Assembly: GCF_023555055.1 (NCBI RefSeq)
Contig: NZ_JAMJPL010000001.1
Coordinates: forward strand, 992,001 to 1,056,000
DNA length: 64,000 nt
Source of the DNA: Marinobacter sp. ATCH36
GTDB taxonomy: Bacteria; Pseudomonadota; Gammaproteobacteria; Pseudomonadales; Oleiphilaceae
Reading direction: 5' to 3'
The position numbers and the translations under genes are program-made. The notes below the pieces were generated by a model that ran no database searches, was not told where the DNA came from, and worked only from the letters and a program-made list of their open reading frames with translations. Shown in pieces: positions 24,490-34,022 of this stretch. Within the stretch, counting starts at the first letter, position 1. Each line of letters begins with the position of its first letter.

Positions 24490-26223
24490 ATGCCCCACCG
24501 CGCCTATCTGTTCTCCCTCCGCCTTGCCCACGCATTCCGCGAGGCGTGTATCGATGAGCGTTATACGGCCCGGCGCCTTGGCCGTGATGTCATGGCAGGA
24601 GTTACGGTCGGGATCATTGCCATTCCACTGGCCATGGCGCTGGCCATCGCCAGTGGCGTCCCGCCCCAGTATGGGCTTTATACTGCCTTCATAGCGGGCT
24701 TTGTGATAGCGCTGACCGGTGGCAGCCGTTTCAGTATTTCCGGCCCTACCGCTGCTTTTGTCGTGATTCTCTATCCCATTGCCCAGACCTATGGCCTTGG
24801 CGGGCTGCTGCTGGCCTCGTTAATGTCCGGGGTGTTGCTGCTGGTAATGGCGTTCATGCGCCTGGGCCGGTTCATCGAATACATTCCTGAGGCGGTCACG
24901 CTTGGTTTTACCGGTGGCATAGCTGTGGTGATTGCCACCCTGCAGGTGAAGGACTTCTTCGGGCTGAGTATCGAACAGGTGCCGGAGCATTACTGGGACA
25001 AGCTGGCAGCTGTGGGTCAGGCTTTGCCGGGGCTGGATGCCATGACGACCATGGTGGCCATAGCCACACTGGCGGTCATGTTGCTGTGGCCCCGGCTGAG
25101 AACACCGGTGCCACCGCACCTGCCGGCGGTTATCGTTGGCAGCTTCCTGGCGGTGGCGCTCAATGCCAATGGAGCTGTGATAGAAACCATCGGCTCCCGG
25201 TTCAGTTACCTGCTGGCGGACGGTTCGATTGGTGCCGGCATTCCCCCTTTCCTGCCGGAATTTGCCTGGCCCTGGAACCGTCCGGACGCCAGTGGCGAGC
25301 CGCTGGGCATAAGCTGGACCATGGTTCGGGATCTGTTGCCCGCGGCTTTTGCCATCGCCATGCTCGGTGCCATCGAGTCACTGCTTTGCGCCGTGGTGCT
25401 GGATGGCATGACCGGCAAGCGCCACAGCGCCAACAGTGAACTGCTGGGGCAGGGCATCGGTAACGTCATTACGCCGTTCTTCGGTGGCATTACAGCAACT
25501 GCCGCCATTGCCCGTTCCGCTGCCAACTACCGGGCGGGGGCGGAATCGCCGGTTTCAGCCATGGTTCATGCCCTGGTGGTTCTGCTGGCCCTGGTCTCGC
25601 TGGCACCCCTGCTCGCTTATCTGCCGATGTCGGCCATGGCGGCATTGCTGATCATGGTGGCGTGGAACATGAGTGAAGCCCCGAAGTCACTTCACCTGCT
25701 GAAAACCGCCCCGCGCAGCGACATACTGGTGTTTTTGACCTGTTTTTCGCTGACGGTATTGCTGGATATGGTGATAGCCATCACCACCGGGATTTTGCTG
25801 GCGGCGGTGCTGTTTATGCGGGAAATGGCCCAGATGACCCGGGTGACAGACATTACCGACAGCAAGCGAATGGCCGGGGCCAATCTGCCCGAGGGTTGGC
25901 AGGTGTTCAAAGTCAATGGCCCGCTGTTTTTCGCCGCGGCCGACCGGGTTTTCGGGGAGCTGGCGCAACTGTCAGAAAGCGCCCGCGGCTTCATTCTGTA
26001 CATGGATGGGGTGACGATTCTGGATGCCGGTGGGCTGTCTGCACTGAACAAGCTGATCAGTACCTGTAGGGCCGATGGCACCCAGGTTGTCATTGCAGAC
26101 CTGCAATTCCAGCCGCTACGCACGCTGGCGAGAGCGGGCGTAAAACCGGAGGAAGGCGTGGTTCGGTTCTATCCGACCCTGGATGAAGCAGTGAGAGCTG
26201 AAAGCCGGCCCGCCACTACATAG
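24490..26223 (+). CDS. SulP-family anion/dicarboxylate transporter with STAS domain
   Basis: A 577-residue transporter of the SLC26/SulP family, closest in style to DauA (YchM), a C4-dicarboxylate transporter. The membrane domain begins with GVTVGIIAIPLAMALAIASG near residue 38 and has the family motif FSISGPTAAF near 80. A cytoplasmic STAS domain occupies about residues 455-565 (VFKVNGPLFFAAADRVFGEL, YMDGVTILDAGGL). Sulfate, bicarbonate or dicarboxylate are all possible. It overlaps the beta-barrel gene tail-to-tail by 8 nt. Confidence 0.88.
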   Translation: MPHRAYLFSLRLAHAFREACIDERYTARRLGRDVMAGVTVGIIAIPLAMALAIASGVPPQYGLYTAFIAGFVIALTGGSRFSISGPTAAFVVILYPIAQTYGLGGLLLASLMSGVLLLVMAFMRLGRFIEYIPEAVTLGFTGGIAVVIATLQVKDFFGLSIEQVPEHYWDKLAAVGQALPGLDAMTTMVAIATLAVMLLWPRLRTPVPPHLPAVIVGSFLAVALNANGAVIETIGSRFSYLLADGSIGAGIPPFLPEFAWPWNRPDASGEPLGISWTMVRDLLPAAFAIAMLGAIESLLCAVVLDGMTGKRHSANSELLGQGIGNVITPFFGGITATAAIARSAANYRAGAESPVSAMVHALVVLLALVSLAPLLAYLPMSAMAALLIMVAWNMSEAPKSLHLLKTAPRSDILVFLTCFSLTVLLDMVIAITTGILLAAVLFMREMAQMTRVTDITDSKRMAGANLPEGWQVFKVNGPLFFAAADRVFGELAQLSESARGFILYMDGVTILDAGGLSALNKLISTCRADGTQVVIADLQFQPLRTLARAGVKPEEGVVRFYPTLDEAVRAESRPATT

Positions 26224-27433
26224 GCCAGTGCAACTGCAGATTTCCACCACCAAAGGCGGCTTTGTGAAGGTAAAAGGTAGGAGCCAGGGTCAGAATGGCG
26301 TTTTCCTTACGGGACAGCAGAATTTCAAAAGGTAATGAAAATTTACCGGTAAAACCGTGGTGGTCTTCGTCGTCACTTTTTGAATAGGACTGCTCTATGT
26401 CCGGAACGCTCAGGTAAATCTCTGGCCGCAGGGTAACGGCCGGGGCCAGTGGCAGGCTGAAATGCCCCGACAGGGTGGGTTCACTGCGGCGCACGTCGGC
26501 GATTTCATCCAGGTTGCGCCCCGTGTACCCCTGTTCGCTGAGGTAGAAATAATGCAGTCCGACGCCGGGGCGCAGGCGGTGATTTTCATAGATGGCTTCC
26601 GCTTCAATCCCGACATGGTCGCGGCTGGTGGCTATGCTGCCAGCAAGCTCATCCAGGTCGTAATCCCGGCGGGTGTGTTCTGCGCTCAGTGTCATTCGAA
26701 GATTCCAGTAGCCGCTGCGGCGTTGATGGGTGAGCGCACCCCTGACGGTTTCATTTTCTACCACCAGGCTTTCCTCCCGACTATCGAATGTAGACGGTGG
26801 TGAATAGGTAATAGAGGCGGTGGTGACATTCTGCGGCTGTTCGCCAGGCCGGTGCCACTGGACGAAGAAGCTCTGGGCCGGGTCCACAAAGGCATCGTCG
26901 CTGCGGGTTTTGGCGTTGAAGTAGAGGTCGGGCAGTATCCAGCTGCCGTGGAGCCAGGATTCGTCGTCAAAGGTGTGCCGTCCACTGAGGTACACATCGG
27001 AACGGGATTTATCGGCAAATACATCGCCCTGCAGCCACACTTCGGTGGCATCGGTCAGTTGATGGCGAAACCCCACGAGTTGGCGATCAAAACTGCCATC
27101 AAAGTCTTCACTGCGCTGAATGTCCAGCAGGAATCCCTGCCGATCCTCGTTGAAGCCAAAGTCCTGGCGGAATCGAAAATCCAGATACAGGCGCCGGCTT
27201 CCAACGCTGCCGCCCGTTCCTCGTATGCCGTTTCCATTTGCGGAAGGCGTCGGTTCGCTATGCTCGAAAGTCAGCTCGTGTAGATAGCGTTCAACGTTGG
27301 CCACTTCCTCTGCGCCGGATACAACGGCCTGTTGGCGCCAGGGCTGTGGCAGGTGGTTGAGGTCGGTGACAGCTGCCGAGGTCGCTGGTAACAGGATAAC
27401 GATGCCGAGCACGGTCTTCAGAGTGCTGCGCAT
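26216..27433 (-). CDS. Predicted outer-membrane beta-barrel protein, uncharacterised
   Basis: A 405-residue protein with a Sec signal (ending about ATSAA) and long alternating hydrophobic strands such as RLYLDFRFRQDFGF, VWLQGDVFAD and LRPGVGLHYFYLSEQG. It ends in LHWPM rather than the usual terminal aromatic. The profile fits an outer-membrane barrel, but I do not recognise the family. The ATG at 27433 is preferred because GGGGA lies 6 nt upstream and it starts the signal; two further ATGs lie upstream (27448, 27469). It is divergent from the Castor/Pollux-type channel gene. Confidence 0.65.
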   Translation of the reverse strand: MRSTLKTVLGIVILLPATSAAVTDLNHLPQPWRQQAVVSGAEEVANVERYLHELTFEHSEPTPSANGNGIRGTGGSVGSRRLYLDFRFRQDFGFNEDRQGFLLDIQRSEDFDGSFDRQLVGFRHQLTDATEVWLQGDVFADKSRSDVYLSGRHTFDDESWLHGSWILPDLYFNAKTRSDDAFVDPAQSFFVQWHRPGEQPQNVTTASITYSPPSTFDSREESLVVENETVRGALTHQRRSGYWNLRMTLSAEHTRRDYDLDELAGSIATSRDHVGIEAEAIYENHRLRPGVGLHYFYLSEQGYTGRNLDEIADVRRSEPTLSGHFSLPLAPAVTLRPEIYLSVPDIEQSYSKSDDEDHHGFTGKFSLPFEILLSRKENAILTLAPTFYLHKAAFGGGNLQLHWPM

Positions 27434-27537
27434 GCGTTGTCCCCGCATAAGTGCCCGGTGCTGAACCATTTTGTCCTTACCTGCCGTGTTGTTTAGGCTA
27501 TGCTACTGACATTTCCGGGTTGTAACAAAGGATCGTC

Positions 27538-29484
27538 ATGCTGCCGTTTCGTTTCGTTGATCGTGTGAAATTCATTGTAGAACGCCAACTCGTCAAAGGC
27601 GCCGGTTTTCAGTTGCTGGTGGTGGGCGTCTTCATCGGGATGATTTCCCTGATTGGCGGCCTTCTGGTGATCCCGTTCGGCGGGCCATTCGAGGATGTGG
27701 GAGATGCTATCTGGTGGGCCTTCCTGCGGCTGACAGACCCGGGCTACCTGGGGGACGATGCGGGCAACTGGCAACGGCTGGTGTCCACCATCCTGACCAT
27801 CAGCGGTTACGTGGTGTTCATGGGTACCCTGGTGGCGATCCTGACCCGCTGGCTGATCGCCAAGATGTCCGACCTGGAGCGGGGGCTGACTCCCGTTACC
27901 CTTAGAAATCATGTTGTGGTGCTTGGCTGGACCAGCCAGACGCTGCCATTGCTGGGAGAGTTGCTGGGGTCTTCCGGGCGTATGCGCCGCTTCCTCGAGA
28001 AACACGAGACCAAGCGGCTGCGGCTGGTCGTCCTGTCCGAGACCGCGTCGGCAGAGCAGGTCCATGAGTTGCGCAATGAGCCCGGTATCGGTCGCCGCGC
28101 ACGCCAGATCATTCTTCGCTCCGGTGCTGCCATTCAGCCCGATGCCCTGCAGCGGGTGGCCTGCCTTGATGCAGCGGTGGTCATCGTGCCCAGTGCGGCA
28201 CACGAGGCTGGAAGCCTGGTGACATCAGATGTGGAAACCGTAAAAGCACTGTTGTCCATTGCCGCCCAGGCCCGCCATCTGGGCACAGCGCTGCCGTTCG
28301 TGGTTGCGGAGATTCAGGACATACGCAAGCACCCGGTGATCGAGCGAGCCTATCCGGGTGCCCTCGAAGTGGTCGCCGGCGATGCCACCATCAGTCGGTT
28401 GATGGTGCAGAACATTCTTCATCCCGGATTGTCGGAAATTTACAACGAGCTGCTCACCGCCGGCGCGGGCAACGAGATCTACGTTCGTGGTGGTGAAACC
28501 ATGACCGGGCTGACGCTTGCCGAAGTAGCATCGCAACGGCCGCAGGTGATCGTGCTCGGCATCCTGAAGCCTGAAGGTAGTGGCTGGGCGGTAAAGATGC
28601 CGGCCGCATCGGATACAGTGATTGATTACAGTGACCGGGTGGTCATGCTGGCCCGGGACTATGCCGAGACCGAGCCCGAGCTTAAGGCGAAACCCATGCC
28701 GGTTATTGACCGCCAGTCGCCTGTTGCCCGTCCCCCGACATTGGCTGATCGCGTCCACAGGGTGCTGGTACTGGGCTGGAATCGCCGGGTGCCAAGCCTG
28801 ATTGGAGAATTTGCCAGTTATCAGCAAATGCGGTTTGAGGTGGATGTGGTTTCCGTGGTTCCGGCGGGGGAGCGACAGCAGGAAATTGACCGCTACCTGG
28901 GAGAACAGCGGAAAGTGATTTGCCGCCATGTGGAGGCGGATTACATGGTGGAGGGTGAGCTCCGGCGGGTCGGCCCGCTGAATTATGACTCCATCCTGCT
29001 GGTCAGCAGTGACCGCCTGGCCTCGGGCGAGGAAGCCGATGCCCGTGCCATGGTGGGCTATCTGCAACTCGAGGACCTGCTCAGCGAGGGTGGGCAGCGC
29101 CCGCAGCTGATTATGGAACTGAGTGATCCGGATAACCGCCACCTGTTAACCGGGCACCAAAGTGAAATGATGATCAGTTCAATGATTGTCAGCCATGTGT
29201 TGGCACAGGTAGCGCTGCGCCGGGAGTTAAGGGTGGTGATGGATGAACTTTTCACCGTTGGCGGTGCAGAGATACAGTTCCGCGATCCTCACGACTACCC
29301 GCTTCCGGCCAGTGCTGATTTTCAGGTGTTGGAAAAAATCGTGGCCGGGGGAGGAGACGTCGCTCTGGGTCTGTGGCGCCATAATCCGGACAATCATGGC
29401 CATCACGTGACATTGAACCTTTCCCGCGATGAATATCTCGACCTGCAGCCCGGCGACAGACTGGTAGTGCTTTGTACGTCGTGA
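27538..29484 (+). CDS. Castor/Pollux (DMI1)-type ion channel
   Basis: A 648-residue protein resembling the CASTOR/POLLUX ion channels first known from plant nuclear envelopes and also found in bacteria. Two hydrophobic segments near residues 24-47 and 83-105 flank a pore-loop region, WWAFLRLTDPGYLGDDAGNW. Tandem RCK/TrkA-N-like nucleotide-binding domains follow (VVVLGWTSQTLPLLGELL near 122 and VLVLGWNRRVPSLIGEF near 412). It is probably a cation channel gated by a cytoplasmic ligand; selectivity cannot be read. It lies 10 nt from the convergent DUF1538 operon end. Confidence 0.85.
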   Translation: MLPFRFVDRVKFIVERQLVKGAGFQLLVVGVFIGMISLIGGLLVIPFGGPFEDVGDAIWWAFLRLTDPGYLGDDAGNWQRLVSTILTISGYVVFMGTLVAILTRWLIAKMSDLERGLTPVTLRNHVVVLGWTSQTLPLLGELLGSSGRMRRFLEKHETKRLRLVVLSETASAEQVHELRNEPGIGRRARQIILRSGAAIQPDALQRVACLDAAVVIVPSAAHEAGSLVTSDVETVKALLSIAAQARHLGTALPFVVAEIQDIRKHPVIERAYPGALEVVAGDATISRLMVQNILHPGLSEIYNELLTAGAGNEIYVRGGETMTGLTLAEVASQRPQVIVLGILKPEGSGWAVKMPAASDTVIDYSDRVVMLARDYAETEPELKAKPMPVIDRQSPVARPPTLADRVHRVLVLGWNRRVPSLIGEFASYQQMRFEVDVVSVVPAGERQQEIDRYLGEQRKVICRHVEADYMVEGELRRVGPLNYDSILLVSSDRLASGEEADARAMVGYLQLEDLLSEGGQRPQLIMELSDPDNRHLLTGHQSEMMISSMIVSHVLAQVALRRELRVVMDELFTVGGAEIQFRDPHDYPLPASADFQVLEKIVAGGGDVALGLWRHNPDNHGHHVTLNLSRDEYLDLQPGDRLVVLCTS

Positions 29485-29494
29485 CAGCTGGCGT

Positions 29495-30289
29495 TTATCC
29501 ACGGTTCTCCGGGTCTGATTCTGCGTGTTCCAGGCGTTTTCCGAACCACTGTCCAAGCTGTGCATAGCCCATCACGGTAATGAGCGGGAAAAGGCACGCC
29601 AGCGCAATCATCCCGAAACCGTCAAGCAGGGGATCACGCCCGGGAATTGCCGTGGCCAGGCCGATTCCCAGAGCAGCGATAATCGGGACGGTAATGGTGG
29701 ATGTAGTCACACCTCCCGTATCGAAAGCCAGGGGAACGATATAGCGGGGTGTTGTCAGAGCCTGCACAATCACGATTGCGTAGGCGCCGAGAATGAATCC
29801 CGACAGGGGCAGACCCGTAATAATTCGGAATGTGCCCAGGGTGATGCCCAGAGCCATGCCAAAGGCGACCGCCATCCGCAGCCTGAACGGGTCGATACGC
29901 CCGGCAGACACCTCATGGGCCTTGATGGACACCGCAATCAGGGCCGGTTCGGCGATCGTGGTTGCGGCGCCGATACTGAAGGCAAACAGGTAGATCCAGT
30001 AATAGTCGCTCCAGCCGCGGGTATCTGATCCGGCCAGCTCCGGCAGAAAATCCTCGGTAATCAGCTGTTCTGCCATCAGGGTTCCCAGGGGAAACAATGC
30101 CCGATCCAGACCCACCAGAAAAAGACTGAGCCCAACCCAGACAAACACGAAACCCGTCAATATCTGCGGCGCCCGGCTGAGCCTTTTACGCAAAGCCAGG
30201 AATTGAAAGCCGAATACAATCAATGCAATGGGCAGGATGTCCAGCGCGGTTCCCCCGAAATGCGCGAGAATAGAGGTTTGCTTATCCAT
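29495..30289 (-). CDS. DUF1538 membrane protein, single domain
   Basis: A 264-residue polytopic membrane protein with one DUF1538 unit: [34 protein letters not shown] and [16 protein letters not shown]. It is last in the minus-strand operon and overlaps the previous DUF1538 gene by 8 nt, so these two short proteins are translationally linked. Together they correspond to the two halves of the 495-residue protein encoded upstream. I recall a DUF1538 pair from a halophile (UmpAB) described as a cation/proton antiporter, which fits the setting but should be verified. The ATG at 30289 is preferred over the longer open frame. Confidence 0.83.
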   Translation of the reverse strand: MDKQTSILAHFGGTALDILPIALIVFGFQFLALRKRLSRAPQILTGFVFVWVGLSLFLVGLDRALFPLGTLMAEQLITEDFLPELAGSDTRGWSDYYWIYLFAFSIGAATTIAEPALIAVSIKAHEVSAGRIDPFRLRMAVAFGMALGITLGTFRIITGLPLSGFILGAYAIVIVQALTTPRYIVPLAFDTGGVTTSTITVPIIAALGIGLATAIPGRDPLLDGFGMIALACLFPLITVMGYAQLGQWFGKRLEHAESDPENRG

Positions 30290-31037
30290 AGCCGAAGCTC
30301 GCAATGCCGAATAACAGTACAAATACAATGGGCATAACAGACGAGAAGGCAATCAGTCCGAAGCCATCCAACAAGGGGCTTCTGCCCTGGATAGTGCTGG
30401 CCAGGCCAACGCCGACGGCGGTCAGCAAAGGGACAGTTATCGTGGAGGTCGTAACGCCGCCGGAATCGAAGGCAATACCCACGATCTCCGGAGGGGCAAT
30501 AACCAACAGCAGCAAGGCTATCGAGTAGAGGCCGATTACCAGCAGGTGTAGCGGCCATCCCTTGATAATGCGCAGGATGCCGACCACAACGGCAATCCCG
30601 ACGGCAACAGCCACCACCAGTCGCAGGGACAGCTGGAAGCGTTTGATGTCAATAGACTCGGTGGCTATGAGGCCGGCCTCTGCGACAGCATTGGCGGCTT
30701 TTCCTGACACCGCGAGCAAGGCGGGTTCGGCAAAGGTGGAACCAACACCCAGACAGAAACCGAACGTCAGCAAAAGCGGAGCAGAACCACGGCTGACAAA
30801 CGCCTTGGCGAGGCCCTCACCCATGGGAAACAGGCCCATCTCGAGACCTTTGATAAACAGCGTAAGGCCTGCAATGACAAAAACGAGCCCGGTGAGCAGG
30901 TCCTCCAGGTCCAGGTGATCGGGTAGTGGCTGGCGAATGACAGCCAGCTGGAAAAAAGCAACCACTAGAATGACCGGCAGCAGGTCTTTGACGCTGCTTC
31001 GGAGGCTCAAGACAAAGTTTCGGATTCTATGGGCCAT
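30282..31037 (-). CDS. DUF1538 membrane protein, single domain
   Basis: A 251-residue polytopic membrane protein with one DUF1538 unit: [35 protein letters not shown] and [16 protein letters not shown]. It lies 21 nt downstream of a PII-like gene and overlaps the next DUF1538 gene by 8 nt. The paired single-domain proteins probably assemble with each other the way the two halves of the double-domain paralog do. Confidence 0.83.
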   Translation of the reverse strand: MAHRIRNFVLSLRSSVKDLLPVILVVAFFQLAVIRQPLPDHLDLEDLLTGLVFVIAGLTLFIKGLEMGLFPMGEGLAKAFVSRGSAPLLLTFGFCLGVGSTFAEPALLAVSGKAANAVAEAGLIATESIDIKRFQLSLRLVVAVAVGIAVVVGILRIIKGWPLHLLVIGLYSIALLLLVIAPPEIVGIAFDSGGVTTSTITVPLLTAVGVGLASTIQGRSPLLDGFGLIAFSSVMPIVFVLLFGIASFGYG

Positions 31038-31058
31038 AAATCATCGCCGCTCGGCCCT

Positions 31059-31412
31059 TCAGCTTCCGTCGTGAGGGACTTTCTGCGCCAGCAGGTCAAT
31101 GTGGTCCGAGAGGCCTATCGCCTGCTCGACATCCAGTACTATCGCTATGCCCGTGCTCAGGCTTTCATCCAGCTTGCCCGCCTTGCGAACAGCAGCCATC
31201 ACCGTGTCAATGCGTCGCGCTTCGACCAGAATCAGCAATACATCCCGGGGGCTGAGAATTTCCAGACCGAAAATGCCGATGGTTTTCTTCAGGCCCTGGC
31301 CCCGGGCATTGGTGATGATGGTGGCGCCGGTCGCCCCGGCGCTGCGGGAGGCATCCAGTACTTTGTCGGTCTTGTCTTCATCGACAAAGGCCATCAGCAG
31401 TTTGAAGTCCAT
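31059..31412 (-). CDS. PII-like regulatory protein
   Basis: A 117-residue protein with the ferredoxin-like layout of PII signal proteins (MDFKLLMAFVDEDKTDKVL, GATIITNARGQGL, VLLILVEARRIDTVM). The T-loop lacks the tyrosine that is uridylylated in GlnB/GlnK, so control by nitrogen status through GlnD is unlikely. PII-like proteins near transporters usually bind nucleotides and gate the partner. Here the partners are the DUF1538 proteins. Confidence 0.78.
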   Translation of the reverse strand: MDFKLLMAFVDEDKTDKVLDASRSAGATGATIITNARGQGLKKTIGIFGLEILSPRDVLLILVEARRIDTVMAAVRKAGKLDESLSTGIAIVLDVEQAIGLSDHIDLLAQKVPHDGS

Positions 31413-31448
31413 AACCTTCTCCTTTCCCTCCCCTTGCTGGGGCGTGTC

Positions 31449-31838
31449 TTACTCGACCTGTTCGAGCAGGACGGCCATGATGTCATCCATGGTCACGAAG
31501 CCCAGCAGTTCATTGTCATCAAGCACCAGAATGCGTTTGACCTTGTGGTCGGTCATAAGCCCGGCGACCTGCCGCACTCCCAGGCTTTTGCCAACGGCTA
31601 TGGCCGGTTTGGCGCAGGCGTCGTAGACATTGAGCAGGTCTATATCGCCTTCTTCCGCGACTACGGTCTTGAGCACATTGGTGTAGGTAATCAGGCCATA
31701 GGCGTCGTGGGGGTTCTGCTTTTCCACCACCAGGGATTTGACGTGGTTTTTTTTCATCAGGCTCAGCGCTTCGCGCAGCGTGGCGAAGGGTGAAACGCAG
31801 ATCACATCGGTGATCATCACATCTTTGACCAATTTCAT
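31449..31838 (-). CDS. CBS-domain pair protein
   Basis: A 129-residue protein made of two CBS motifs (VKDVMITDVICVSPFATLREAL and KRILVLDDNELLGFVTMDDI). CBS pairs bind adenine nucleotides and often regulate transporters or channels. It lies between the two PII-like genes of the DUF1538 operon, 13 nt from the upstream one, so it is a likely third cytoplasmic sensor of the same transporter set. Confidence 0.85.
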   Translation of the reverse strand: MKLVKDVMITDVICVSPFATLREALSLMKKNHVKSLVVEKQNPHDAYGLITYTNVLKTVVAEEGDIDLLNVYDACAKPAIAVGKSLGVRQVAGLMTDHKVKRILVLDDNELLGFVTMDDIMAVLLEQVE

Positions 31839-31851
31839 TGCCGTTATCTCC

Positions 31852-32202
31852 TTAAAGGCTGTCTTTCAGGTGCTGCTCGAATTTGTGGACCTGGGACATA
31901 TCAATGCCGCCCAGATGTTCAAGGGGCACCGTAAATACCACGCCCCGGGAATCGTTTTCCTTGGGCCTCAGGGTGCGCTGAATCGCCTTGAGAATTTCCA
32001 GCGACAGGCCCTTTTCCAGCACCATGAGCAGCACGCTCTGGCTGCCATCGTAAGTGAGGCCGAAAAAGGTTTTTTTGGACGTGTTGCTGATGCCGCGCCC
32101 GGACATCACGGTAATGCCCCCTGCGCCGAGCTCCCTGGCTTCATCAATGCATTCCTGTTCCTGGTCTTCAGGAACGATGGCGACAAGTGCTGAGAATTTC
32201 AT
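31852..32202 (-). CDS. PII-like regulatory protein
   Basis: A 116-residue PII-like protein (MKFSALVAIVPEDQEQECID, GAGGITVMSGRG, SVLLMVLEKGLSLEIL). It is only distantly similar to the other PII-like protein of the operon, so the two are not recent duplicates. Its ATG overlaps the stop of the double DUF1538 gene by 4 nt (ATGA) and follows AGAGAGGTG, which fixes the start at 32202. The pairing implies one PII-like sensor per transporter module. Confidence 0.78.
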   Translation of the reverse strand: MKFSALVAIVPEDQEQECIDEARELGAGGITVMSGRGISNTSKKTFFGLTYDGSQSVLLMVLEKGLSLEILKAIQRTLRPKENDSRGVVFTVPLEHLGGIDMSQVHKFEQHLKDSL

Positions 32203-33686
32203 GATTTCACCTCTCTGCGATCCGCAAGCCATTGCACGGCAATGGCGTAGGTCATGACGGTAACAATAGGAAATATGGACGCGAAGGCAATCAGCCCGAA
32301 TCCATCGATGAGTACACTGCGGCCTTCAATATTGGTGGCAAGGCCGATGCCAAGAGCGGTTACCAGTGGGACTGTTACTTCAGAGGTGGTCACACCACCC
32401 AGGTCATAGGCAAGGGCAACGATGTATCTTGGTGCCAGTGCCGTCAGCAGGATAACGACGGTGTAGCCGCCGATAATGTAGTAATGCATGGAACCACCCA
32501 CAATGATGCGATGGACGCCGATACTGATGCCAATGGCAACACCGAGCGCAACCAGCAGGCGAATCGCATTGCCATCCAGCCTTCCCGATGCCGCTTCCTC
32601 CGCCTGCTTTCCTATGGCAATCAACGCCGGTTCCGCCATGGTGGTGGCAAAGCCGATCATGAAAGCGAACAGGTAGATGAACGCAAAGTTTTCACGCCCG
32701 ATCAGCTGCTCCGCCATGCTGGTTCCAATCGGAAACAGCCCCAGTTTGAGACCCACAACAAATGCGTAGAGCCCGAAAATGACGAGCAGAAAGCCGAACA
32801 CTATTTTGGGCGGGTTAGTAAGGCCCCTGCGCAGAACCATGTATTGGAAGAACAGTATGGTGAGAATGATCGGCAGTACATCGCGGAACATCTCCGCCAG
32901 TTCCAGCAGCATTTTCAGGGGTCCGAATGCCGCGCCGGACTGATCTGACACGGCCATGTCCAGACTTGCGTCCGGCGCCGTGCCGCTGTAGACGACAACT
33001 CCGTATATCTGCACTGTGACCATTGGTACCATCACCGCGAGAGCAACCAGCCCGAAGCCATCCATCAGCGGATTGCGCCCACGAATGGACGCTGCCAGGC
33101 CGATGCCCAGGGCCGCAATCAGCGGAACGGTGACAATGTTGGTGGTCACGCCCCCCGAGTCGTAGGCAAGCCCGACGATCTCTTCCGGCGCGAACCAGGT
33201 CACGATCACCACGGTGGCGTAGCCAATGATCATGAACCAGTGCAGCGGGTAACCCATGATGGTGCGGAACACCCCCAGTGCCACCACGAAACCGACGGAG
33301 ACCGCCACCAGCAGTCGCAGTGTCAGTGCATCAATGCGGCCTCCACTGATCTCCTGAGCCTGTTGGGCCACAGCTATGAGAGCGGGTTCAGCGACAACGG
33401 CAGAGAATCCGATTGCAAATCCGAAACTGAGGAGTATGGGTAGCGAACCGCGACGTGCGAACTGGTTGGACAGGCTTTTGCCGACCGGGAAGATGCTGAG
33501 CTCCAGCCCCTGCAGGAACAGAGCCACACCGACAGCCACGATCAGCAGGCCGATGGCCATGCTGAGGGCATTTTCTGGCACCTGCTGTAAGATCGCCAGC
33601 TGGAAAAACAGCACGACCACCACGATAGGCAGCAAATTTTTCAGCGCATGCATTAAGGCGTGGCCGAACGCTTGTAGATATAACAC
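32199..33686 (-). CDS. DUF1538 membrane protein, tandem double domain
   Basis: A 495-residue polytopic membrane protein carrying two DUF1538 units. The first has [14 protein letters not shown] and YDSGGVTTNIVTVPLIAALG; the second has AEPALIAIGKQAEE and YDLGGVTTSEVTVPLVTALG. It is the first gene of the operon. The start is a GTG at 33686 with GAGG just upstream; an ATG eleven codons in is the alternative. The internal duplication, plus the separate pair at the operon end, gives four DUF1538 units in one transcript. Function is probably ion transport, by recollection of a reported DUF1538 antiporter. Confidence 0.83.
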   Translation of the reverse strand: MLYLQAFGHALMHALKNLLPIVVVVLFFQLAILQQVPENALSMAIGLLIVAVGVALFLQGLELSIFPVGKSLSNQFARRGSLPILLSFGFAIGFSAVVAEPALIAVAQQAQEISGGRIDALTLRLLVAVSVGFVVALGVFRTIMGYPLHWFMIIGYATVVIVTWFAPEEIVGLAYDSGGVTTNIVTVPLIAALGIGLAASIRGRNPLMDGFGLVALAVMVPMVTVQIYGVVVYSGTAPDASLDMAVSDQSGAAFGPLKMLLELAEMFRDVLPIILTILFFQYMVLRRGLTNPPKIVFGFLLVIFGLYAFVVGLKLGLFPIGTSMAEQLIGRENFAFIYLFAFMIGFATTMAEPALIAIGKQAEEAASGRLDGNAIRLLVALGVAIGISIGVHRIIVGGSMHYYIIGGYTVVILLTALAPRYIVALAYDLGGVTTSEVTVPLVTALGIGLATNIEGRSVLIDGFGLIAFASIFPIVTVMTYAIAVQWLADRREVKS

Positions 33687-34022
33687 CAGGACCTCTTGTG
33701 CGAAGCGGATTGGTCAGGATTGAGCATGGTCAATTTCTCAAAGAATAGCATCCGCTCGAATTGAAGGTATGATCCTGCTCAGTTTTTACTGTCATTTCAT
33801 GTCGATACCTTGCATGCAGTGGAGGCAGACAGGTGACACGACTAATATTCATTCAAAAAATGCTGAAAATAGATAATATAAATTTCAATTATAAAAACAA
33901 ACCCACTAAAGTATCCGGCAATGTCAGCGGTCTGATTATTTTTTGAACGGACGCTGGCTCGTTGAAGTAGCAATCATGCTTCCTGAAGAGCACCTCAAAC
34001 CTTAGAAGACAGGACTGAGAAC

